A stretch of 60,000 nt of DNA from Owenia fusiformis (Eukaryota; Annelida; Polychaeta; Sabellida; Oweniidae): assembly GCA_903813345.2 (NCBI GenBank), contig CAIIXF020000010.1:33719425-33779424 (forward strand), read 5' to 3'. A program made the position numbers and the translations under genes. This document shows positions 43,311 to 53,905 of the stretch, piece after piece; within the stretch, counting starts at the first letter, position 1; each line of letters begins with the position of its first letter. The notes below the pieces were generated by a model that saw only the letters and a program-made list of their open reading frames with translations, was not told the origin of the DNA and searched no databases.

Positions 43311-45000
43311 CAAGGCATTAACATGACAAAATGTCACCACCTAGTTGCTCACAATATTATGAGTTCAAACTTAAGTCAGATTTAAATTTCTGAGAACTTG
43401 TAAAGTCAAATTTGAACTTCTGAAAAGATGTAGATGATTTTGAAAAAAAAATTTGGTCAATTTGAAGCAAGTTGAAAACAGACCTTTTTGACCTTTTTTG
43501 ACCTTGAGAAGGTCATTAAAGGTCAAATGTCAAATCTAAAGTCAGATTTGAATTTCTGAGAACATGTAGATGATTTCGAAAAAAAATTTTAGTCAATTTG
43601 AAGCAAGTTGAAAAAGACCTTTTTGACCTTTTTTGACTTTGAGAAGGTCATTGAAGGTCAAATGTCAAATCTTAAGTCAAATCTAAAGTCAGATTTGAAT
43701 TTCTGAGAACAGGTAGATGATTTTGAAATTTTTTTTTAGTCAATTTGAAGCAAGTTGTAAAACAGACCTTTTTGACCTTTTTTGACCTTGAGAAGGTCAT
43801 TAAAGGTAAAATGTCAAATCTAAAGTCAGATTTGAATTTCTGAGAACATTTAGATGATTTTGAAAAAAAGAATTAGTCAATTTGAAGCAAGTTGAAAAAA
43901 GACCTTTTTGACCTTTTTTGACCTTGAGAAGGTCATTGAAGGTCAAATCTAAAGTCATATTTGAATTTCTGAGAACATGTAGATGATTTTGAAAAAAAAT
44001 TTAGTCAATTTGAAGCAAGATGAAAAAATATCTTTTTGACCTTTTTTGACATTGAGAAGGTCATTGAAGGTCAAATGTCAAATCTTAAGTCAGATTTGAA
44101 TTTCTGAGAACACGTAGATGATTTTGAAAAAAAAAATTAGTCAATTTGAAGCAAGTTGAAAACAGACCTTTTTGACCTTTTTTGACCTTGAGAAGGTCAT
44201 TGAAGGTCAAATGTCAAATCTAAAGTCAGATTCGAATTTCTGAGAACATGTAGATAATTTTGAAAAAAAAAATTAGTCAATTTGAAGCAAGTTGAAAAAA
44301 GACCTTTTTGACCTTTTTTTGACTTTGAGAAGGTCATTGAAGGTCAAATGTCAAATCTTAAGTCAAATCTAAAGTCAGATTTGAATTTCTGAGAACACGT
44401 AGATGATTTTGAAAATTTTTTTTAGTCAATTTGAAGCAAGTTGAAAACAGACCTTTTTGACCTTTTTTGACCTTGAGAAGGTCATTGAAGGTCAAATGTC
44501 AAATCTTAAGTCAGATTTGAATTTCTGAGAACACGTAGATGATTTTGAAAAAAAAATTTAGTCAATTTGAAGCAAGTTGAAAACAGACCTTTTTGACCTT
44601 TTTTGACCTTGAGAAGGTCATTGAAGGTCAAATGTCAAATCTAAAGTCAGATTTGAAGGTCAAATGTCAAATCTAAAGTCAGATTTGAATTTCTGAGAAC
44701 ATGTAGATGATTTTGGAAAAAAATTTAGTAAATGTGAAGCAAGTTGAAAAAAGACCTTTTTGACCTTGAGAAGGTCATTGAAGGTCAAATGTCAAATCTA
44801 AAGTCAGATTTGAACTTCTGAGAACATGTAGATGATTTAGAAAAAAATTGAAGTCAGTCTAAACAGTATTTGTTAAGTTATAGGAAGTTGTAAGAAATTG
44901 TTACAGACGCCGGACGCCAACCACCAACCACCAACCGCCGGACGCCGTCGCAAAAAAACGGAGACCATAACAATATGTCACCACTTTTGGTGGTGACATA
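43311..45000 (+). mobile_element. HINE-like repeat, copy E (1.69 kb), absent from unit 2
   Basis: Starts CAAGGCATTAACATGACAAA after GGAAA and ends with the hairpin TATGTCACCACTTTTGGTGG then TGACATA, followed by AAAAGC. The empty site in unit 2 reads GTTGGAAAAAAGC (52831-52844). Net gain is 1,691 bp with at most one duplicated A. The middle is a satellite array; 44900-44945 has GGACGCC/CCAACCACC repeats. Confidence 0.85.
43360..44870 (+). repeat. About 140-bp satellite inside copy E
   Basis: About ten units (126-160 bp) marked by TTTTGACCTTGAGAAGGTCA and GTCAGATTTGAATTTCTGAG and by TAGATGATTTTGAAAAAAAA. GACCTTTTTGACCTTTTTTG and AAGGTCATTGAAGGTCAAAT inside each unit are partly complementary. 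Confidence 0.95.
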
Positions 45001-45372
45001 AAAAGCAAAAAAAATTAGTAGTACACAAATATTACCAGGAGGACAGTTTGTGACATTGTCAATCACAATTCTGTAGTTGTTTCTAAATATATGAATTTGA
45101 TGTATTTGTAACCAAGGTCACCAATCATCAACTTCATTTACTTCAGTGTAGAATGATTTCTATGTTTCGCAAGTCATCCAACTAAATGAAGTTAAGTTAT
45201 TTAATATATCACAAGAGTAATGGATCTGCATAGAAATATTAATTTTGTCTTTTTGGTGCAAACTGTAGGTTATCACATTTTTAAATTGTGTAATTAATGT
45301 TAAGAGAATAATTAAGAATCAAATTTTAAACAAGTACACATACAGTAAAAAAAAGATACAGAATTTTTATTA
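45001..45372. other. Duplicated non-coding DNA
   Basis: Corresponds to 52841-53255 in unit 2, where 4 + 41 bp are inserted. Nothing coding. Confidence 0.6.
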
Positions 45373-45592
45373 TACAGTAAAGCCTATCAAGTTGAACACC
45401 TTTGTTTTGTAAGTGAAACACCCCTGTAAGTGGAACACCATTTTAAGTAGAACACCATTGTTAGTGGAACACCTTTTTGAAGTGGAACACTCCCATTGTC
45501 CCCCAACCCATTGACATAATGTTTATTGAACCTCTTTAGCGGAACTTTTTAGGTGAAACCATTGGTGTTCCACATTCATAGGTTTTATTGTA
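45373..45592. mobile_element. 220-bp TACAGTAAAGCC inverted-ended element
   Basis: TACAGTAAAGCCTATCAAGT at the left and CATAGGTTTTATTGTA at the right; the interior repeats AAGTGGAACACCATTTT units. The second copy is at 53256-53475. Confidence 0.75.
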
Positions 45593-45901
45593 CTTTATTG
45601 TAAAGTGTTTAGATTACAATAATTAGTTTGCATAATTAGCATTGTCTATAATTGGTCAAATGTGTTAAGATTTTTTATCATTTATTTACATAGAATCCAA
45701 TATACATCATCTTATTATATATAATTTATATTGATGCATACAGTTATATATCATTCCAATATTATAAGATTATATTTCCAAAAAAGTTTTATAGGCCAAC
45801 ATAACACTCCAATGAATATGCAGTTTTATACAGTTTTCACATAACATTCAACTTTCCTCTTTTTATACTATATATGTATGCTTAGATGCTATCAGCTGTA
45901 C

Positions 45902-46022
45902 TATGTTACCACCAAAAGTGGCGACATATTATTATAGTCTCCAACATTTTTTGTGGAAGGTGTTTTGCGATCAGCGTCTGTAACAAATGGCAGGTAGTGA
46001 CATTTTGCATGTCAATGCCTTG
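45902..46022 (-). mobile_element. HINE-like repeat, copy F
   Basis: TATGTTACCACCAAAAGTGG at the hairpin end and TTTTGCATGTCAATGCCTTG followed by TTT at the other. Both ends present, 121 bp. Duplicated at 53785-53905. Confidence 0.75.
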
Positions 46023-49000
46023 TTTAATTTTTCAGGGAGAATTAATGTATTCAACAGATCATTTCAATCAAACCTGACACCTTTTGGTACATCATAGGAG
46101 CTATGATATATTGACAATTATATATAAGCGCAAACGCCAAAAGGGAAGGGTGACTAAAAACTTTAAAGAAACCCAATAAGAAAAGCAAACTGTAAGTGTA
46201 AATCTGTCATAAGAAAAATAGACCCTATATATCCCAAAACCATGATCTAACGTGAAAAGAAACAATGTCTAACATCCCCCTCCCCCTCCAATCGAGAACC
46301 AATATCACAAGATTGACGATGTTTGTTTCTTTTCAAAATTGACATTTACTTAATCATTCTTACTTGGACAGATTGTTTATACAACCAATGACATCATCAA
46401 TCTAGCCAATGTATCATAGCTTCTTTGATGTATTAAAAGGTGGCGGCGTTTATTGGAAAGGTCTCTTCAGCAACAGTTTGCCTTCAATATTGAAAAGTAG
46501 TATTACAATTGGGCTTTTAAAGGGGCAACTAAGGCCTGTACATGTAGAGAGAAAATAGGAAAATTTTAACTTTTTCTGAGTTATCAAGGCAACATTTGAC
46601 ATACCTGTTTTCTTAAAATGTATGGATAAACTATCAATTTCAGCTTTAGAAAGTGTAAATTCAGTTCAAAGCTTCAAAAAGGGGAAATTGACTTTTATAT
46701 TTTTAAGATCCACCATGTTTCAAGTAGAATATCAGCTGAAATAATGTTTATCCAGGGGGTTTCCTTGTAGATAATAAAAATAAATGTAAGTCTTGATGAA
46801 ATATCCAAACTTGTATATATTTTGACACTGGTCTTTGATCGTTGAATGGCCCCTCTGCACTTATTGTTGCACCTTTAACTGCCTTGAATGAAAATAACAA
46901 TATTAAGGGGTAAGATATCAAAATTATCTTGTGACAAAGAATATTCAATTTTGAAGGTTCACATTAATCAACCATTTCTCATGTAATGTCAGTTAGAGAC
47001 AAAGATTTTCTTCAAATAAATCGTGTTCGTGGTGTGCCAAAACAATACAGTATATGTATGTCCAAATGGCAGCTAAAAGGTAAAAGCAGTCGATGTATAC
47101 GTAGATTTTGCATTTTTAGAAGAGCGGGGGTAAGAAACCTCTTGGGGACAGTAATCGTTCTTCTAATCAATTGTATTCACATTTGAGGGACCACCGACTA
47201 TATGAAGAAAATGGCCGAAAATGCTTCAACGAACCAATCAAATTCCTTGTAAGATTAGGGCTAGATCTTAGGTTGTGGTCCAAAAATCGTTACTCGTATT
47301 CATTCAGCTTTAATAAATACCAGGACTTGGTTTTAGCGTTTGAAGGCATTTCTAGCGAACGCCAGTACTATATGCCTGGGACAGTATTTTACCAACGATG
47401 TGATTTAGTTCTTAGCTAAAATAAATTTAAGATATAGCTATAACATTTTAGCATTGTATGTGTAATTACATAATCTTCAAGTTCTGAAAAAATGAGAGGG
47501 ATATGTGAAAAATCACAAAATGAGAGCATTTTTATCAGAATATATGATTCGCCCCTTGTATATTTGAACTATAGGAAATGTTCAATCAGTCCTAATACAA
47601 AATCACCAACTTTGTATAAATATTACATTATGCACCGCAATGACCAAACATTGAATTATAGATACGGTATATTATATTATACATACTGCCAAAATGTAAA
47701 CCTGATCATGATCATGTTTTGTAATTATTGTGAATATTTTAATAAACATATATAAAAATGGATAATGAATAGTAAACGTTATGTTTTCCATTCTCTTGTA
47801 AATTCTACATATGATTAGGCCAAGTGTTTATTTGTTGAACTGGATTTCGGTTTAGGAAAATAATGTAGTAGGCGAGTGGGAGCAGGGTCAAATATGGAAC
47901 TTTAATTAAGATTGACTGCAACCGCTCAAAACATGTTGTACTTTCATAATATTGATATGCAGATTCCAAATATGACAATGAAAAGTTTTGAAAAATGGCC
48001 CGTTACCATGGAAACGGATGCAAAGTGCCACGCCCACTTTTCATTAGCCATAAAGAATGATAAACACAATATTGGCCATAACTTTTTTAATTTTTAACTA
48101 TTTTTAATGATATTGGTACCATATTGAAGGTAATAAAATGTCCCGTCACCCTATGTATTATTTAGTCGGTTTCAATTGTTCACCTGGCAATTATGACGTC
48201 ATAATATCCTTAAATTCTCATTTAAAGGTATATTTAACGAATTGCTCCACATCAATGTCAATTAAATACCTTAGTGAATATTCTTATCAAATAAAATTAG
48301 AACATTTTTGTTCACGTTAATGTGCTCTTTCCAGTGATACCTTTGATGTTACATAACATTAATACACTTTTGTTCTAGAGCCTCTTAAACCCATGGCTAC
48401 ACTATGGTAAAATGCTGAATCCATATTTAATCGCATTTTACTACAATTTACTGATTCTCTGTCTATCTGTGTGTGTATGTCCATGCCTGTTTGCTACCAA
48501 ACCATTTGGACGTTGGAAAACAAAACGTGGCGCATATGTCCAGAATAGTACCCCCCTCGAATATAAAGTGGTTAAGAACTTGTGATGTCATCTTGTTGCC
48601 TAGCAACCACTTAGGAATGGATTAAAACGCCTTATTATGGCCATTTTGCCCTAGTTTCATCATTGTATAGGCACTAAAACATCTATATATGGAGAAAGAA
48701 TCACCCCTCAGCATTGACCCTACAATATGTCACTGTCTTTGTACACTGGTTATTGTGATGTCATCTGTGTTGCCTAGAAACCACATAGAAACGTTCTAAA
48801 GTTTGCCAAAAAATGAGATAGTTCATTCAGTATTCTACCATTTACTCACAGGTTATGTTATCAAAACACTCATTTAAGATTAAGACACTAGTATTTTAAT
48901 CTAAGAAATACCAATGTGTGTGTTAAAAACGGGCACTCTGCAACAAAATAAAATGTACCTGCCTAGGAACCACCTAAAAACGGTCAAAAGCTGCCGAAAA

Positions 49001-49518
49001 TGAGGTATTTTGTCCAAAATTATGTAATTTACAATTTATGCAACCACAAAGCACATCTGAGCTTCATAAATACACTGTACAGGGCATCAAATAAGTCTGT
49101 TCTCCATCCCCCATAATTTTTAAATTTAGAACTAACATAGGTTTATCAAAAAAATCAGGAGTGTTGCACTTTCTAGGCTTCTGGGAGCCGTTTGATACAT
49201 TTGAGCAATGTTTCATGGCTATAAAGCTTCTCCTCTTGTTAGTCTTCAATTAATCTTTCGTCCCTGTCCTCCATAATTGCAGTATCAACTTTTCACCGTC
49301 CATTCACTATTCTGGTAATTTAACTTCTTTTGACGTAATCAATGGTCAACTACAACCTTACAAGAAACATTGTAGCAATTTAGGAAGAGTTCATTTTTGA
49401 TATTCTAAGGGTGATCAGCATTTTACATAACCTTTAAAATGATATATTGGAAAATATGATAACTTTCAAAATAAAAAAGTTAGGGTAAGAAAGACTCTAC
49501 TTGATATAGGATAAAGCA

Positions 49519-49656
49519 GTTATGTACGGTCGGTTTGGATATTGGATTCATCCCTCGTGAGATATGCACATCTACCTTTGGTCCCTACAGTCCCTCAGGT
49601 AGATACGCATATGTCACTCTGGATAATCCCATATCCAAAACCTCCCAGTACATAAC
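49519..49656. mobile_element. Foldback element
   Basis: GTTATGTACGGTCGGTTTGG pairs with the right arm CCAAAACCTCCCAGTACATA plus AC; an inner pair GATATGCACATCTACC / GGTAGATACGCATATGTC surrounds the loop. Copy in unit 2 at 57402-57539. Confidence 0.8.
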
Positions 49657-49717
49657 CCTTATATATTTAGGCATTGTGTAGTCATAACATATGCCTAGCA
49701 AACACATAGCAACGGTT

Positions 49718-50434
49718 CCTAGTCAACTCAGACCTAGTTAACTCTGACCCTAGTCAACTCAGGCCCTAGTCAACTAGTACCAATTAATGTATTTCTGAAT
49801 CTTTTTTTCAATATTTTGAGTGTTAAAGTGAAAATTAATATATTAAAGCAAAAGTGATCATATATAATTGCAAGAGTCAATCATAAATCATACATTCTAG
49901 TTGTGAAATCAAATAGGATTAAATATGCCTAAAATGTAGTCACCAATACTATGATTTTACATGAAGCTTTAATAATATACCCAAAATGTATTACAAACAA
50001 TAAATTGTTATTTTCAAGCTGTATACCTTAAAACAAAAATGTACATGTACTGATATATTTCTTCATACTGCATATTGGAATTAATGTAGTACCTCTATAT
50101 TTTGTTAACTTCAACACCCTGATTAAATGCTTATCGAAATAAAAATAGAATAGAAATCATAGTAAGCATTAGAAAATCATTTAGAAGCATTTAAAATCAA
50201 ATCCAAGGCAAAATCTGAATAATCGATTTGATCAATCAAGAAATATCTTAATGAATGTGTCCGGTATGTGCTTAAATATGGTATGTATACTTGCGTTGAT
50301 TGTTAAATTGCAACATAGGTAGGGTAAAGAATATGTCAAAGTCGTTTGATCTCGTTCCAGAAGCAATATTTTGTCACTTGTATCTCCCAGAATACCTTTA
50401 ACTAGGGTCTGAGTTAACTAGGTCCAAGTTGACC
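49718..50434. mobile_element. 717-bp inverted-ended element inside the CCTAGCAACC repeats
   Basis: CCTAGTCAACTCAGACCTAG is inverted at the right as CTAGGTCCAAGTTGACC, with CTAGTTAACTC / GAGTTAACTAG inside. TAGCAACGGT occurs at both sides (49707-49716, 50444-50453), though this word also belongs to the host repeat. Copy in unit 2 at 57601-58317. Confidence 0.6.
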
Positions 50435-50929
50435 AGATACACCTAGCAACGGTAAAACATTTACAAAAATGATGTATTTTTGTCAGTATTATGCCATTTA
50501 CTTTCATCAATTCACTAGGCATAGCTAGGGGGAGCCATGACGTTAAATTGTTAACCTATCAACCACTTGGCAAAGTTAGGTTATGGACTAAAATGGTCAG
50601 TTTTAGGCAATACTATGTCAATTATAGGTAGTTTCAGTTGATGTCATTTTGACTTCATTTCATATTTTGTTCCCTGTAGTTCAGAATATCTTTAGTAAAG
50701 AGTAGTGTATATATATGCATAATGACACATAGACATACTAATGTTTACTGGTTCGGCAGACAGTTTCAAATAATCACCCAGCTATCAAGTAACTGGCCAC
50801 CAGCCAATCAGATGCCTTAATCTTCTTTTCCTGGCTGAATAAATTTTCATCAATAATGGGTGTCTGAACTTGGGTGTGAGAAACTGATCATGTGAACAGG
50901 AGTAACACAAGATCTTGAAGAGACAAGAC

Positions 50930-51720
50930 CTCGTTAGGAACGAAATTGAGGGTGAGTCCTCCTTGAGGTTGACACCATCATGCGTAGTTTGCGGTCCGCC
51001 CTTTGGCCTTCTTCATCCCATAGAACTTGTGGTTAGCCATCTTTCATTCCGCCGGAAGTGATGGCCACTTTGAGAGAAAATTTCTCCCAGGTGGTTCTGA
51101 TTTCTTCCGAGTGATTATAACTCTGTCTAATCTCATATTGTTGATCGATGTACTGGACCACACCAAAGAGCAGAGGCTCAGGTTACTCCTGTTTCAAAGT
51201 GATTTCCAAAGCAGAGGTTACTTCTAGAGCCTCGACTCTTCCAAGAGACGAGTTTGCTCATAGTGATGTAGCTCTCTTTTGAGCAGAAGTAGATTAGGGA
51301 TCACTCTGGTAGCGAGACAATTCCTGGAGCAGAAGATACTCCCAGAGCCTGGACCCAGTCCAAGAGCTGAAACATGATTTCCCACAGGAATGAGATGACT
51401 CCTGGAGCTGAGATTACACTTTAAGAATCATGATACTCCTTGAGTTCTAATTTCTCCCAAGTGAGATTACTCTGAGAGAGAGTGAATTGGTAATACTCAG
51501 AGAAGTTACGAGAGACTCTCAGAGCAGAGTTTACTCCTAGAGCCCAGACACTGTCCAAGACCAGATACGATACTTCCTATATAGACGAAGTGACTCCTAT
51601 AGTCTACTAGAGCAGAGTTACTCCTAGAGCTGAACCCATTCCAAGAGCAGAGAATATATTTCCCAAAGAGATGTGCCGACTCCCAAAGATACACAATCAT
51701 AGTGACATTAAATCATATAT
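50930..51720 (+). repeat. Degenerate purine-rich repeats of about 100 bp
   Basis: Words GAGCAGAGxTTACTCCTAGAGC and TCCAAGAGCxGAGA recur near 51239, 51357, 51553 and 51640. The frames at 51027 (+) and 51506 (-) are read-through. Confidence 0.6.
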
Positions 51721-52299
51721 GGACATTTGTGTTTTCTGTATCATCTTTGTTGGAATAGATTTAAAAATGTGTATGCAATTGTTTCATGTGAGCCATCTTT
51801 AACTGCGGTACCACCACACAAGGTCGGCACTCATAGAAAAACCTCTAAGAGTTATTATTGATCGCCCCTGATATTCTTTTTAATGAGCATACGGGATACT
51901 CGGGAAAAGGTAAAGCGAGACATTGGTGGCAGTGATGGGTTCTGTTGCCCAAAGAGATGAGATGTCAAGGAAGTTTGAGATTAAGTCAGAAATCTTGGAT
52001 GAAGAGGATTCCAGAAGAAATTGTGAATTGGTTCCCAAGTTGTGATTGAAACAGCTTGAAACCCCTCCAAATAAAAGGTGTCAAGAAGAGCAGTCTTGTC
52101 TGGAGAGAAAAGTGAGATGCTCCTGGTTTTAAAGTGGATGACACACTAAAAGTGGGCCAAAATGAGAGAGCCAAGACGACTCCTAGTGGAGAGACCAAAG
52201 TATTTCCAAAAGAAATGAATCCAGATTAGGTGAATCCAGACTAAGACCATATGTACTGACTTCTTCTAGGTCTGAGTTACCAGAAAAAGTACGAGGTGG

Positions 52300-52467
52300 C
52301 AATCTGAGGCACTTCGATCAGGGTGTTGTCAGGACAATGTCTGAATTTTAGGAGCAAATATACAACTTTGACATCTTACGTACAATTTGTGGCACACAAG
52401 ACCAGTATATTCTGTTGAAATAGACCCAATTGTCCCGACAACATCCTCATTAAATTGCTTCAGATTG
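52300..52467. repeat. Hairpin near the right end of the 6.5-kb unit
   Basis: CAATCTGAGGCACTTCGATC...TTGTCAGGACAA (52300-52337) pairs with TTGTCCCGACAACATCCTCA...CTTCAGATTG (52430-52467), loop 92 nt. Confidence 0.75.
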
Positions 52468-52970
52468 CTACCTATATATTGAGACCGATGAGGCAGCTTC
52501 CTCTAACTTCATCATTTGAGACTGAATACTCTATCTTTTATGAGTACTGGTATCTACAACTAATTTTAATGTTATGAGTATTGGCTATAAATTTTTCAAT
52601 TTTTCTTCAACATGTATTGTAATGACTTCAGTATGAATGAAATGTCCCTTGGTGTTCTGGTCCTGGATTGTGATATTGGTTCTCGATTGGAGGGGGAGAC
52701 TTTGTTTCTTTTCACGTTACATCATGGTTTTGGGATATATAGGGTCTACTGTGACCCAGGCATAATCTATGGCCATTACTGAGGGAACTTGTAGCAAATC
52801 ACAGAAATTTCATGAATATCATATTTTCAAAGTTGGAAAAAAGCAAAAAAAATTAGTAGTACACAAATATTACCAGGAGGACAGTTTGTGACATTGTCAA
52901 TCACAATTCTGTAGTTGTTTCTAAATATATGAATTTGATGTATTTGTAACCTTATAAGGTCACCAATCAT

Positions 52971-53011
52971 ATTAAAATTAATATAAAAAGTAATATTAAT
53001 TTTAAATAACT
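52971..53011. mobile_element. 41-bp palindromic insertion unique to unit 2
   Basis: TTAAAATTAATAT and AATATTAATTTTAA are complementary around AAAAAGT. Unit 1 lacks it between CACCAATCAT and CAACTTC (45130). Confidence 0.85.
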
Positions 53012-53255
53012 CAACTTCATTTACTTCAGAGTAGAATGATTTCTATGTTTCGCAAGTCATCCAACTAAATGAAGTTAAGTTATTTAATATATCACAAGAG
53101 TAATGGATCTGCATAGAAATATTAATTTTGTCTTTTTGGTGCAAACTGTAGGTTATCACATTTTTAAATTGTGTAATTAATGTTAAGAGAAGAATTAAGA
53201 ATCAAATTTTAAACAAGTGCACATACAGTAAAAAAAAGATACAGAATTTTTATTA

Positions 53256-53475
53256 TACAGTAAAGCCTATCAAGTTGAACACCTTTGTTTTGTAAGTGAA
53301 ACACCCCTGTAAGTGGAACACCATTTTAAGTAGAACACCATTGTTAGTGGAACACCTTTTTGAAGTGGAACACTCCCATTGTCCCCCAACCCATTGACAT
53401 AATGTTTATTGAACCTCTTTAGCGGAACTTTTTAGGTGAAACCATGGGTGTTCCACATTCACAGGTTTTATTGTA
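53256..53475. mobile_element. Unit 2 copy of the 220-bp TACAGTAAAGCC element
   Basis: Same as 45373-45592 with three substitutions. Confidence 0.75.
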
Positions 53476-53784
53476 CTTTATTGTAAAGTGTTTAGATTAC
53501 AATAATTAGTTTGCATAATTAGCATTGTCTATAATTGGTCAAATGTGTTAAGATTTTTTATCATTTATTTACATAGAATCCAATATACATCATCTTATTA
53601 TATATAATTTATATTGATGCATACAGTTATATATCATTCCAATATTATAAGATTATATTTCCAAAAAAGTTTTATAGGCCAACATAACACGCCAATGAAT
53701 ATGCAGTTTTATACAGTTTTCACATAACATTCAACTTTCCTCTTTTTATACTATATATGTATGCTTAGATGCTATCAGCTGTAC

Positions 53785-53905
53785 TATGTTACCACCAAAA
53801 GTGGCGACATATTATTATAGTCTCCAACATTTTTTGTGGAAGGTGTTTTGCGATCAGCGTCTGTAACAAATGGCAGGTAGTGACATTTTGCATGTCAATG
53901 CCTTG
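53785..53905 (-). mobile_element. HINE-like repeat, copy F in unit 2
   Basis: Identical by eye to 45902-46022; duplicated with the segment, not an independent insertion. Confidence 0.75.

Larger units (their letters stand above)
48560..50640 (+). repeat. Degenerate GCCTAGCAACCAC repeats
   Basis: Six diverged 100-180 bp units near 48590, 48768, 48955, 49692, 50442 and 50550, each with GCCTAGCAACCACxTAG then AAACG and often TATTTTGTCAGTATTATxCCATTTAC. Interrupted by the two elements below. Confidence 0.7.
46219..52748. mobile_element. 6.5-kb unit bounded by 80-90 bp inverted termini, no recognisable coding
   Basis: 46219-46310 (TAGACCCTATATATCCCAAA onward to CAATATCACAA) is complementary to 52668-52748, with two mismatches and one gap of about 11 nt. 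Frames inside (46986-47186, 47171-47419, 47492-47755, 47912-48097) are short and show no transposase or polymerase motif. No target duplication: the left flank is AAGAAAAA and the right flank is the first base of unit 2. Confidence 0.6.
43221..52749 (+). repeat. Tandem segmental duplication, unit 1
   Basis: 9,529 bp. Aligns to 52750-60000 with very few substitutions; offset is 7,883 bp over most of the length. It holds the extra 1,691 bp of HINE-like copy E and lacks 4 + 41 bp present in unit 2. Confidence 0.95.

Noticed and set aside
51810-52050. Possible LTR retrotransposon primer site (TTGGTGGCAGTGATGGG)
   Set aside because: No LTR pair, no matching tRNA end that I recognise, and no gag or pol frame follows.
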